The position numbers and the translations under genes are program-made. The notes beneath the pieces were generated by a model, which was given only the letters and a program-made list of their open reading frames with translations, made no database searches and had not been told where the DNA came from. DNA of 64,000 nucleotides from Mycolicibacter nonchromogenicus (lineage in GTDB: Bacteria > Actinomycetota > Actinomycetes > Mycobacteriales > Mycobacteriaceae), in NCBI RefSeq assembly GCF_002101775.1, contig NZ_LQPI01000023.1, positions 1-64,000 on the forward strand, read 5' to 3'. Positions 25,600-34,259 of this stretch are shown here, in pieces. Positions within the stretch are counted from its first letter, which is position 1. Each line of letters opens with the position of its first letter.

Positions 25600-28500
25600 T
25601 ACTGCAGAACGGTACGCACTCGCCGCAGATCCAAGATGCCCGGCGCGCCTACGTCCGTCGATTGTCGGGCCTGCTTCTCCTTCAGCGCCGCGAGGTCCAC
25701 GGTGCCGGGCGTGAAGCCGGTGGCCTCGAACCGCCGGGCACGACGGGACTCGGCCTCAACCGCGTTGACCGGCGGCGTGTCGTAGGAACGCCCCCCGGGA
25801 TGGGACACGTGATAGGTGCATCCGCCGCGCGACACCCCGCTGGCGGCGTCCACCAGCTCGAACCGCAGCGGCCCGTCGACGGTGATCGACGGGTGCAGCG
25901 CACTGGGTGGCTGCCAGGCCCGGTAGCGCACTCCCCCGACCTGGACGTCGGGGTTGTCGGTGGCCAGCATCGGGACCGGATAGCCGTTGACGGTCACGAT
26001 GAACCGGTCGCGGTCGGCACCGATGAGCCGGACCTGCAGGCGCTCCACGGAGGAGTCGACGTAGCGGGCGGTGCCGCCGGCGGTCGACTCCTCACCGAGC
26101 ACGTTCCACGGCTCGATCGCGCCGCGCAGCTCGATCTCCACCCCGCCGAACACCGCGGTGCCGATCCTGGGGAACCGGAACTCGGTGAACGGATCCAGCC
26201 AGCTGGTGTCGAACTCGATGCCATGCGCACGCAGATCGGCGGCGACCTCGGCGATGTCGTGGATGAGGAAGTGCGGCAACAGATATCGGCCGTGCAGGTT
26301 GGCGCCGTGGCGGATCAGTGGGGCACGCAGAGGTTCGTCCCAGAACCAGGCCACCAGTGAGCGCACGAGCAGCGACTGCACCATCGCCATCTGCGGGTGC
26401 GGCGGCATCTCGAAGCCGCGCAGCTCGAGCAGGCCGAGCCGGCCGCGCGCGCTGTCGGGGCTGTAGAGCTTGTCGATGCAGAACTCGGCACGGTGGGTGT
26501 TGCCGGTGATGTCGGTGAGCAGGTGGCGCAGTGCCCTGTCCACGACCCACGGGGAGACATCGGTCTTCGACAGCCGCTCGATCTCGGCGAACGCGATCTC
26601 CAGCTCGTACAGCGATTCCGGTCGTCCCTCGTCCACCCGCGGCGCCTGCGAGGTGGTGCCGATGAAACGGCCGGAGAACAGGTAGGACAGCGACGGGTGG
26701 CGCTGCCAGTACGTCAGCAGCGACACCATCAGGTCGGGCCGGCGCAGCAGCGGTGAGTCCGCGGGGGTGGTGCCGCCGAGGGTGATGTGGTTGCCGCCTC
26801 CGGTGCCGCCGTGGGTGCCGTCGACGTCGAACGCCTCGGTCGACAGGCGCGCGAGCCGCGCCTGCTCATACAGCGTCTCCAGCTGCTCGCGTTGCTCGGC
26901 AAAGCTCGCGGTGGGCGCGACGTTGACCTCGATCACGCCGGGGTCCGGGGTGATCGACATGGACTTCAGCCTCGGGTCGGCGGGCGGGCCGTATCCCTCG
27001 ATCACCACGGGACAGCCGATCGCGGCAGCGGCCCCCTCGATCCGGCCGATCAATTCGACGAAATGCTCGAGTTCGTCGGTGGGCGGCAGGAACACGTACA
27101 GCAGCCCGTCGCGGATCTCGGCCACCAGCGCGGTGGTCGGCACCCACTCGTCGTCGTCATCAGAGGTGACGACCGCGGCCGCGCCGCCGTTGCCGACCGG
27201 TCCGCCCACGGTGAGGGCCGGACGGAGGTGCAGCGGGTCGGCCTCGAACGACGGTTTGGGCGGCTTCCAGCTGATCGAGTTCAGTGGCAGGCGCAGACCG
27301 GCGGGCGAATCGCCTTCCAGCAGCACGATGCGTCCGCGCCGCAGTTTCCAGTCCGCGCTCGCCCAGCCCGGCCCGTCGTCACGGCGGTGCAGCGGCAGGA
27401 CGAACGCGGTCGGTTCGGTGACCGATTCGTCGAGTCGGGCCAGCAGCGTGGCGCGCGCGTCGGGGCTGTCTGCGTCGAGGTCCTCGCCGGCGGGCACCGG
27501 CTTGCCCTCGGGTTGCCGTACGGCAGCGGCCAGCCGGGCCAGCGCGTCCTCGTAGGCCGGGCGGACCTGGTGCCCGGGCAGGCCGAACCCGCCGGCGATC
27601 GCGGTCAGCAGTTGGCGGCCGGCGTCGGGTGCGATCGCCCTGGTCTGGGGCTGCTCCGGCCACGGATCGGCCAGCAGTGAGTCGTCGGTCCACAGCGGTT
27701 GGCCGTCGGCGCGCCAGTACAGCCCAATCTGCCAGCGCGGCAAGGGTTCTCCGGGATACCACTTTCCCTGGCTGCGCTGCACCAGGCCGTGGGGCGCCCA
27801 CACCTTCTTGAGCCGGGCCGCCAGCGCGGAGGCACGCTGGCGTTTGTGCGGCCCGTCGGCCGCGGTGGTCCACTCCGGGTCGACCTGGTTGTCGATGGAC
27901 ACGAACGTCGGCTCCCCGCCGACGGTGAGCCGGACGTCCGCGGCGGCCATCCGCTCGTCGACGCGGGCCCCGAGCGCGTTGATCGCCAACCAGCTGGCCT
28001 CGGTGTAGGGCAACGTGACGCGCGGATCCTCGTGGATGCGGGTCACCACGTTGCTGAATTCCAGTGTCGCCTCGCACGGTCCGGTCGCCCCGGTGATCGG
28101 GGCCGCCGACTCGGGATGCGGGGTCGCCGACAGCGGGATGTGCCCCTCGCCGGCGAACAGTCCCGAGGTCGGGTCCAGCCCGATCCAGCCCGCACCGGGG
28201 ATGTACACCTCGGTCCACGCGTGCAGGTCGGTGAAGTCGGCCGCCGGACCCGACGGGCCGTCGAGAGCCTCCACATCCGATGTCAGCTGCACGAGGTATC
28301 CCGACACGAAGCGTGCCGCCAGGCCGAGTTGGCGCAGGACCGACACCAGCAGCCAGGCGGAGTCACGGCACGACCCGATGCCGGTGCGCAGCGTGTAGTC
28401 GGGGGTCTGCACGCCCGGCTCCATGCGCACGGAGTAGCTGACGTCGGCGTTGACGGCGCGGTTGAGCGCGACGAGGAAGTCGATGGTGCGGATGCCAGGC

Positions 28501-28931
28501 TCGATGTCGAAATTCTTCACCCACGACTGGGCGAGGTCACCGGGACCGGAGTCCTCCTCGCCCTCGTCGACGGGCCGCAGATACGGTTTGAGGTCCTCGG
28601 CCAGGCTCTTCGGGTACTTGAACGGGAATTTCTCGGCGTAGTCCTCGATGAAGAAGTCGAACGGGTTGATCACCTTCATGTCGGCGATCAGGCCGACGGT
28701 GATGGTCAGGTTGCGCGCCCGGGTCGGAAACACCAGTCGTGCCAGGTAATTGCCGAACGCGTCCTGTTGCCAGTTCACGAAATGGTCAGCCGGTTCCACC
28801 TGCAGTGAGTACGCCTCAATCGGCGTGCGCGAGTGCGGCGCCGGACGCAACCGCACGACATGCGGATGGATCTCGACAAGCCTGTCGAAGTTGTAGCTGG
28901 TGCGGTGCTCCAGGGCCACTTTGATCCCCAT
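25599..28931 (-). CDS. Transglutaminase / DUF2126 fusion protein
   Basis: About 1110 residues, first gene of the operon. The N-terminal 300 residues form a transglutaminase-like unit with GIGSCRDSAWLLVSVLRQLG (cysteine), DLHAWTEVYIPGAGWIGLDP (histidine, aspartate). The remainder is DUF2126, with long conserved segments such as HGGTGGGNHITLGG, RPDLMVSLLTYWQRHPSLS and LRHLLTDITGNTHRAEFCID. The latter domain resembles COOH-NH2 ligases of the glutamine-synthetase fold in published predictions. I chose the ATG at 28931 (MGIKVALEHRTSY); the frame opens at 28949. Confidence 0.88.
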   Translation of the reverse strand: MGIKVALEHRTSYNFDRLVEIHPHVVRLRPAPHSRTPIEAYSLQVEPADHFVNWQQDAFGNYLARLVFPTRARNLTITVGLIADMKVINPFDFFIEDYAEKFPFKYPKSLAEDLKPYLRPVDEGEEDSGPGDLAQSWVKNFDIEPGIRTIDFLVALNRAVNADVSYSVRMEPGVQTPDYTLRTGIGSCRDSAWLLVSVLRQLGLAARFVSGYLVQLTSDVEALDGPSGPAADFTDLHAWTEVYIPGAGWIGLDPTSGLFAGEGHIPLSATPHPESAAPITGATGPCEATLEFSNVVTRIHEDPRVTLPYTEASWLAINALGARVDERMAAADVRLTVGGEPTFVSIDNQVDPEWTTAADGPHKRQRASALAARLKKVWAPHGLVQRSQGKWYPGEPLPRWQIGLYWRADGQPLWTDDSLLADPWPEQPQTRAIAPDAGRQLLTAIAGGFGLPGHQVRPAYEDALARLAAAVRQPEGKPVPAGEDLDADSPDARATLLARLDESVTEPTAFVLPLHRRDDGPGWASADWKLRRGRIVLLEGDSPAGLRLPLNSISWKPPKPSFEADPLHLRPALTVGGPVGNGGAAAVVTSDDDDEWVPTTALVAEIRDGLLYVFLPPTDELEHFVELIGRIEGAAAAIGCPVVIEGYGPPADPRLKSMSITPDPGVIEVNVAPTASFAEQREQLETLYEQARLARLSTEAFDVDGTHGGTGGGNHITLGGTTPADSPLLRRPDLMVSLLTYWQRHPSLSYLFSGRFIGTTSQAPRVDEGRPESLYELEIAFAEIERLSKTDVSPWVVDRALRHLLTDITGNTHRAEFCIDKLYSPDSARGRLGLLELRGFEMPPHPQMAMVQSLLVRSLVAWFWDEPLRAPLIRHGANLHGRYLLPHFLIHDIAEVAADLRAHGIEFDTSWLDPFTEFRFPRIGTAVFGGVEIELRGAIEPWNVLGEESTAGGTARYVDSSVERLQVRLIGADRDRFIVTVNGYPVPMLATDNPDVQVGGVRYRAWQPPSALHPSITVDGPLRFELVDAASGVSRGGCTYHVSHPGGRSYDTPPVNAVEAESRRARRFEATGFTPGTVDLAALKEKQARQSTDVGAPGILDLRRVRTVLQ

Positions 28932-29106
28932 AGCGGCCAATCCCACCACACTTCCCCCGGCGGCCGCAGTATGCGCCGACCTAACTCACACAGCACGGCC
29001 GACCAACCGGCCCCGCGGATGTAACACCCGCATTACCAACGGTTGACGTGCCGAGTTCGCCTCATTTTCTGGGCCGATCCGGATATGGTGTCGGCGAGGA
29101 GCGGCA

Positions 29107-29718
29107 ATGACACAACGCAGCAGACGAGCGTCGCGGATTTTACTGTGGGTGGCGATGTGTGGCCTGCTGGCGTCGTGCGCCATCGGCCTACCAGCCGAAT
29201 CCAGGCCAAGCGACCGGCCCATTACCAAGCTGACCAAGGCCATGCTGGTCGACCCGGCGTCGTTGCCGCAGCTCGACGGCGGAGAGTGGGCGGTCGGGAA
29301 AATCCGATCGGAAGATCAGCCGCAACCAACGGACAAATACGTTCCAGCTGAGTGTGCACCTCTGTACGGGGAGGTGCAACACACCCAAAGGAGTTCGGTT
29401 CGCTTTCGTGGCGGACCGTCTGGTCCGTACGTCAACTTGTGGTTGTACGTAACGCCGCAGCCACCGGACGTGAAGACCCTGCTGTCCCAGTGCGGCACGG
29501 TCAGCTACAGAAGCTCGGGACCGTATCCCCCGCCGAAAGTCAAACCCGTTACTGTGCCGGAAGTCCCACCTTGGGCAGTGGCGGTAGACAAAAACGAGAA
29601 CGTGCACGTCATGGGTTCGTATCGAGGTGTCTTTCTCAGCGCTGATTCTTCCGACGGTCTTACCGACGTAGCGGTGAAAGTCTTCAACGAACAGGCAGCG
29701 AAACTGGCGGCCGCTTAG
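29107..29718 (+). CDS. Putative lipoprotein of unknown function
   Basis: 203 residues. The signal peptide has charged residues, a hydrophobic core (ILLWVAMCGLLA) and a lipobox LLASC with the acylated cysteine near residue 24. The mature part has two further cysteines (ECAPL, SQCGTV) that could form a disulfide, and a C-terminal amphipathic helix. GGAG lies about six bases before the ATG. It is divergent from the DUF2126 operon. I do not recognise the family with certainty. Confidence 0.75.
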   Translation: MTQRSRRASRILLWVAMCGLLASCAIGLPAESRPSDRPITKLTKAMLVDPASLPQLDGGEWAVGKIRSEDQPQPTDKYVPAECAPLYGEVQHTQRSSVRFRGGPSGPYVNLWLYVTPQPPDVKTLLSQCGTVSYRSSGPYPPPKVKPVTVPEVPPWAVAVDKNENVHVMGSYRGVFLSADSSDGLTDVAVKVFNEQAAKLAAA

Positions 29719-29913
29719 GCTTCGCCGTCGCACTGTGCCGGCCGTGATCCCGCGGCCTGGCGGGAGAGAAGCTACGAAATTGAGCCAACAAGTCCGAAGC
29801 GTGCCTACCAATCTTTCCCCGGCGCACCCCTCGCACCCCACGGCGCAGCGCGACCGTGCTACGGGTACGCGGCCGTCGCGCAAACCGGGGGGATCGACCG
29901 CGCCGGAGGCCCG

Positions 29914-30306
29914 GTGACCGCCCACGAGCTACCCGACGAGCAGGTACCGGACTGGCTCTCGCGCGACTCGTCCCCGTGGTTCGAGGAGCCGGCCGCCGCC
30001 GCCCTGGCCGGCCTGGCCGCCCCGACCCGCCGGTTCGTGGCCGACGTGACGGCGCTGCCGGGACCGCCGACCCGGTTCCTGCGCCCCGGATCCCCGACCG
30101 GGGACCTGATCCTGGTCCGCGGGACCGTCGGGGTCCAGCTCGACGAGGAGATCGAGATCGTCGTCGTGTTCGGTCCCACAGGGGCCGCCGAGTACGGCCA
30201 CCGGGACCCGGATCGGCGCTTCGACCATGCGCTGGGCCCGGTCCGGGACGCGCTCGCCGGGCAGGCGGGCGAGGGCCCGACACCTTCTCTACCAGTCGAT
30301 TTGTAG
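29914..30306 (+). CDS. Hypothetical protein beside tRNA-Leu
   Basis: 130 residues, GTG start with GGAGG four bases upstream. Strong G/C at third positions supports coding. The acidic protein contains DWLSRDSSPWFEEP and a beta-rich GDLILVRGTVGVQLDEEIEI segment; no family was recognised. The stop codon abuts the 3' end of the convergent tRNA gene with no gap, so no separate terminator is visible. The 195 bp before it holds nothing I can identify. Confidence 0.55.
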   Translation: MTAHELPDEQVPDWLSRDSSPWFEEPAAAALAGLAAPTRRFVADVTALPGPPTRFLRPGSPTGDLILVRGTVGVQLDEEIEIVVVFGPTGAAEYGHRDPDRRFDHALGPVRDALAGQAGEGPTPSLPVDL

Positions 30307-30380
30307 TGCCCCCAGTCGGACTCGAACCGACACTGTGCGGATTTTAAGTCCGCTGCCTCTGCCAATTGGGCTATGGGGGC
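30307..30380 (-). tRNA. leuX: tRNA-Leu (anticodon TAA), class I-like fold, island attachment site
   Basis: 74-nt cloverleaf on the minus strand. Acceptor GCCCCCA pairs with TGGGGGC, the anticodon arm is GCGGA-CTTAAAA-TCCGC with anticodon TAA, and the T arm is GTCGG-TTCGAGT-CCGAC; CCA is not encoded. The variable loop is only five bases, while standard bacterial tRNA-Leu has a long variable arm, so charging identity deserves a check. The 5' half (30339-30380) is duplicated at 43429-43470. The integrase stop is eight bases upstream of the tRNA 5' end. Confidence 0.85.
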
Positions 30381-30381
30381 T
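30339..30381. repeat. attL: 43-bp direct repeat (tRNA 5' half)
   Basis: Begins GGATTTTAAGTCCGCTGCCT and ends ATGGGGGCT, identical to 43429-43471. On the minus strand it runs from the acceptor 5' strand through the anticodon loop, so crossover is at or near the anticodon loop. This copy completes the intact tRNA gene. Confidence 0.92.
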
Positions 30382-30388
30382 TTGCAGC

Positions 30389-31663
30389 TCAGCGGGTTTT
30401 TCGAGTCATTTCGTCCTCAATCTGACGCGCTAAATACCGCAGTGATACCGCAGTGCTATCGATGGCCTTGCCCAGAGCATCGGCCACGCCGCTCAAATCG
30501 TCGTTGAGCAGGTGGCCATAACGGTCAAGCGTCATCGACGCGGTCGCGTGCCCCAGGAGTCTCTGCACGACCTTGACGTTAGCGCCTGCGCTGATCGCCA
30601 GGGACGCCGTGGTGTGTCGTAGGCCGTGGGGTACCAACCCTTCGATCCCAACTTCGTCGCACGCATTGTCGAACGCCCAGCGATACTCGCCGAGCGGCAA
30701 GAACCCACCTTTGCGGCTTGGAAACACCAGATCATTCGGGTCGGTGGGTAGTTCCGCCTGGAGCCGCTGCCACACCGGTTCCGGCACTGGCACATGACGA
30801 TCCCGCTTCGTCTTGGTGGTCGACTCGACGATGCCGCGACCGGTGACCGCCGTCGCCGACGACCTCACGGTCAGAACTCGATCCCCCACATGCCGGCGTC
30901 GCAGTGCGACGGCCTCACCGAACCGGAGGCCGCAGTACCCCAGCACCAACGTCAGCGTTTCGAATCGGTCTGCGGCCTTGGCCAGCAACAGCAGCTCGGC
31001 ATGGCTCAGGTAGCGCCGCTCACGCTCGTGTTGTTCAGGTAGATCTTCGTCCCGCTTGATCTCTAGTGCGACGTTCTTCGCAACCTTGCCGGTCCGTTGG
31101 GCGTACTTGAGGACCGCGCCGACCAACTGGTGCGTCTGAGTGATTCGACTTGCCGATAGACCGGATCCGCGCTGCCCGCCATCGACTGACAGCGCCCCCA
31201 GCCACGTTGAATAAGACTCGTAGTCAAGCCGTTTCAGCGGGACACTTTCCCACCTCGGCAAGATCACGGTATCAAGCAACGAGCGATAGCCTGCAACGGT
31301 TTTCGGCTTTCGATGCTGTTTGGTGGCGAACCACTGCTCGGCGACCGATCCGAACGTCTCTGAACTCTTCCGCGGATCGACATACTCGCCGCGGTGAACA
31401 TCAGCGGTCAGCCCATTGAGGTAAGCCTGCGCATCCGGCTTGCGCTGGAAGATCTTCGTGCGCTCGGCGCCCGTGCTGTCGACCCACCGGACACGCCAAC
31501 GCGAAACCTTGCCGTAGACAGCAGAACGTTCCGTCCGCATGGTGCCGTCCGGTTCCTTGACGCGCTTGTGCCAGCGGTCGTCGATACCCGCGCGCTCGTT
31601 CCGCGTGATCACGCCTCGAACATACCGCAGTGAATCCGTGGCACTCATCCGCTTTGCTTTCAT
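30389..31663 (-). CDS. int: Tyrosine recombinase (site-specific integrase)
   Basis: 424 residues from the ATG at 31663. The N-terminal arm-binding region is followed by a SAM-like core-binding domain (ETFGSVAEQWFATKQHRKPK) and the catalytic domain with the residues in order: R in YCGLRFGEAVALR, K in TTKTKRDRHVPV, HxxR in HGLRHTTASLA, H in LLGHATASMT and Y in DRYGHL. The frame is open to 31729. It lies beside attL and reads toward the tRNA, as expected for the element's own integrase. Two ATACCGCAGT sites lie inside its 3' end and one near its start. Confidence 0.95.
   Translation of the reverse strand: MKAKRMSATDSLRYVRGVITRNERAGIDDRWHKRVKEPDGTMRTERSAVYGKVSRWRVRWVDSTGAERTKIFQRKPDAQAYLNGLTADVHRGEYVDPRKSSETFGSVAEQWFATKQHRKPKTVAGYRSLLDTVILPRWESVPLKRLDYESYSTWLGALSVDGGQRGSGLSASRITQTHQLVGAVLKYAQRTGKVAKNVALEIKRDEDLPEQHERERRYLSHAELLLLAKAADRFETLTLVLGYCGLRFGEAVALRRRHVGDRVLTVRSSATAVTGRGIVESTTKTKRDRHVPVPEPVWQRLQAELPTDPNDLVFPSRKGGFLPLGEYRWAFDNACDEVGIEGLVPHGLRHTTASLAISAGANVKVVQRLLGHATASMTLDRYGHLLNDDLSGVADALGKAIDSTAVSLRYLARQIEDEMTRKTR
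30434..30454 (+). repeat. Paired ATACCGCAGT sites, left arm
   Basis: Two direct copies at 30434-30443 and 30445-30454, 11 bp apart, 53 bp inside attL and within the 3' end of the integrase gene. They match the pair near attR and are probable arm-type integrase sites. Confidence 0.7.
31622..31631 (+). repeat. Single ATACCGCAGT site at the integrase start
   Basis: One further copy in the same orientation, about 32 bp inside the first codons of the integrase gene, where binding could also affect integrase expression. Confidence 0.5.
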
Positions 31664-31791
31664 GGCTGGAGCGGCGACTCGACAGAGCACGAGCAGATTG
31701 CAAACGAATATGACTGTGGTGGTGGACAAGAAGCCGAGACCGTTCGCACTCTTAGACCATTAACGGAGATGTTCGATTCAGGAGGAATCGC

Positions 31792-31989
31792 ATGGAACTG
31801 CTCGACGCAAAACAGGTCTCGGAGATGACGGGTGTCCCGATCGGCACCCTGCGCTACTGGCGCCATTCTGATATCGGCCCCGCAAGCTTCACGCTGGGAC
31901 GGCGTGTCGTTTACCGCCGTGATGAGGTGTTGCGCTGGATCTCGCAGCGCGAGACGGCAACGCGACGCGGAGGCGGCGACGCCGCGTGA
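31792..31989 (+). CDS. Excisionase-like helix-turn-helix protein
   Basis: 65 residues with a winged-HTH of the MerR/excisionase type: LLDAKQVSEMTGVPIGTLRYW then GRRVVYRRDEVLRWIS. AGGAGG lies six bases before the ATG. It is divergent from the integrase gene, the usual place for a directionality factor, and probably controls excision. Confidence 0.85.
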   Translation: MELLDAKQVSEMTGVPIGTLRYWRHSDIGPASFTLGRRVVYRRDEVLRWISQRETATRRGGGDAA

Positions 31990-32122
31990 TGTCCGAACAC
32001 GAGAAAGACCTCGGGGACTAGCCGAGGCCTTTCGTTGAACCACCCGATCGCTCGACACGGAAGTTCGTCATGAGAGTAACTTGTTCTGCCCGACGACAGA
32101 AGCGCCTCGGGCAGGAAAACCC

Positions 32123-33691
32123 GTGACCGCCAATGGCGAGACGGACAAGAAGTCGGTAGCCGCGCGCTTGGTAGCCATGGCACAGGAGCGTTATCTCCTC
32201 GGCGTTTCCGAGGACGGTGAACCCTTCGGCGCCGAACGCACGCGGCCGCACCTGGCGATGTTGCTTCGCGCTGGCAAGGCCGGCCTGCGTGCCGAACTTG
32301 CTTCGCGCTACTTCCACGACACCGGCACTGTCGCCGGCGGCCAGGCACTCACCGACGCCACGTTGATCCTCGAGGGCATGGCCGCCAGCAAGGCTCCGGA
32401 GAAATTGCATCTGCGCGTCGCAGAACTGGACGGCACCAACTACATCGATACCGGACGACCTGACGGCAAGGTGATCCGCATCGCCCAGGGACGTTGGATG
32501 ATCACCGATTCCGCCCCGGTTCGTTTTCTGCGAAGCAAGCTGACGGCTGCGATGCCACTGCCGTCGGTGGGTGATTTGAATCGACTCTGGGATTTCGTCA
32601 ACATCAACGTCGAGGACCGACCCGTCCTCGTCGCGGTGCTCGTCGCCGCGCTCGTCCAGTGCGATGTCCCGCATCCTGTGTTGGCCCTCTTCGCCGAACA
32701 AGGCAGCGCCAAGAGCACGACGACGCGCATGCTGGTCGATCTGATCGACCCCTCCCCCGTCCCGTTGCGCCAAGCGCCGCGCGATGCTGACTCTTGGGTG
32801 ACCGCGGCATCCGGGTCGTGGGTAGTCGCGCTCGACAACTTGTCGGCCATCCCGCCGTGGCTGTCGGACTCGCTGTGCCGAGCCGCCACGGGCGACGGCA
32901 ACGTCAAACGAGCGTTGTACACAGACGCCGACCTAGCGGTCATCAAGTTCCGTCGGTGCGTCATCATCAACGGCATCGACGTCGGCGCGGTGCGACCCGA
33001 CCTTGCAGAACGACTGGCGACGGTCGACCTGCGACGCATTGATCGCCACATGCGACAACCAGAGGCCACGATGCGACACCAGTGGCGCACGGCTCTACCA
33101 GGCATTCTCAGTGGGCTACTCGACCTGGCCGCCCAAGTCCATCAACGGCTCGAGACCATCTCGGTCGATGTGTCGCCCCGGATGGCGGACTTCAGTCGCA
33201 CGCTGGCGGCCGTTGACGAGATTCTGTCGACCAATGGCTTCCGTCGTTACTTGTCGCGCGCCAACCAACTCTCCGAAGACAGTCTGTCCGCCGACCCGTT
33301 CATCGAACGGCTACGCCAACACATCCAAGAACCACTCATCGCGGGATCTGGAGCGGACCTGCTGGCGGCAGTCACACCGGCCAGCGACACCTGGCGAAGG
33401 CCCAAGGAGTGGCCCAGGAACGGTCGGGACGTCACAGCACTTCTAAAGCGGCACGCACCGGCGCTTCGAAGCCTTGGCTGGGTGATCGAAGACGATGGCG
33501 CGCGGAACCACCGGAACGTGCTGCTGTGGACCGTTCACCCGCCCGCCCAAGATGTGTCGGCAGATCAAGCCTCGCAACCCTCGCGCCCCTCGCTGCTACG
33601 GGATAGCCGCATCGGATTGGCCAACGCGGAGATCGCGCCGGACTCACTTACTCGAGAGACTGCCGAAGACCTGGCCATAGAAGCCTCCTGA
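32123..33691 (+). CDS. Rep/primase-helicase-like ATPase of the element
   Basis: 522 residues from the GTG at 32123 (AGGA upstream); the frame is open to 32081. A Walker-A-like loop FAEQGSAKSTTTRML lies near residue 195 and a Walker-B-like WVVALDNLSAIP about 45 residues later, followed by an AAA-type segment RCVIINGIDVGAVRPDLAER. The C-terminus (GRDVTALLKRHAPALRSLGW) resembles the winged-helix tail of element-borne replication helicases. A replication or mobilisation role is inference. Confidence 0.7.
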   Translation: MTANGETDKKSVAARLVAMAQERYLLGVSEDGEPFGAERTRPHLAMLLRAGKAGLRAELASRYFHDTGTVAGGQALTDATLILEGMAASKAPEKLHLRVAELDGTNYIDTGRPDGKVIRIAQGRWMITDSAPVRFLRSKLTAAMPLPSVGDLNRLWDFVNINVEDRPVLVAVLVAALVQCDVPHPVLALFAEQGSAKSTTTRMLVDLIDPSPVPLRQAPRDADSWVTAASGSWVVALDNLSAIPPWLSDSLCRAATGDGNVKRALYTDADLAVIKFRRCVIINGIDVGAVRPDLAERLATVDLRRIDRHMRQPEATMRHQWRTALPGILSGLLDLAAQVHQRLETISVDVSPRMADFSRTLAAVDEILSTNGFRRYLSRANQLSEDSLSADPFIERLRQHIQEPLIAGSGADLLAAVTPASDTWRRPKEWPRNGRDVTALLKRHAPALRSLGWVIEDDGARNHRNVLLWTVHPPAQDVSADQASQPSRPSLLRDSRIGLANAEIAPDSLTRETAEDLAIEAS

Positions 33692-33772
33692 GTCACCGAC
33701 CGCCAGCACACAATGCGCTGTCTTGTCGGTGCCGGCGAGCATCATCGGAGATGGAACCGGGAGGCGATGGTC

Positions 33773-34225
33773 GTGAGTCTCGAAGACGACGTGAAGAAAC
33801 TGGCCGACGAGACCGTTGAGGACTGGCCCGACATCCAGTTCTCCGGCGACTTCGACAAAGCAATCAGGGACCTATTCCGATCGCACTTGCGATTCCCGCC
33901 ATCCTGGTCCCAGGACGAGTGCGACGAGTACATCGCAGAGAACGCGGACATGGCCGCGACTCGTTTGATCACCACGCTCGACGACGTGATCGACACCGTT
34001 ATTGATGGCTATGAACGCCAACACCGGATCCGACCCCACCACGACGACGCAAGCGAAATGATCAAGGCCAAGCGTCGATCGGCAATTCACGAGCTGGAGT
34101 GGGACATCGAGGACCTGGCAGCCGAACTCGCCGGATGGTCCATTCATAGCCTCGGTCGTGCCGTCGCGAGCATGACCGGATGCAGTCCTGCCAGCCGAAG
34201 ACACCGCCGTCGCAGGACACGCTGA
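33773..34225 (+). CDS. Hypothetical acidic protein of the element
   Basis: 150 residues from GTG 33773, with GGGAGG eight bases upstream; an ATG at 33767 is closer to that site. The first two thirds are acidic and helical (SLEDDVKKLADETVEDWPDI; AATRLITTLDDVIDTVIDGYE) and the tail is very basic. No family recognised. It lies 81 bp after the Rep-like gene on the same strand. Confidence 0.6.
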   Translation: MSLEDDVKKLADETVEDWPDIQFSGDFDKAIRDLFRSHLRFPPSWSQDECDEYIAENADMAATRLITTLDDVIDTVIDGYERQHRIRPHHDDASEMIKAKRRSAIHELEWDIEDLAAELAGWSIHSLGRAVASMTGCSPASRRHRRRRTR

Positions 34226-34259
34226 GCGACTGCCGTCTGGTACGTGGGCGAGAATCTCA

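Noticed and set aside
26787..27680. 297-residue plus-strand frame
   Set aside because: Antisense to the DUF2126 protein, which has strong conserved blocks over the same bases.
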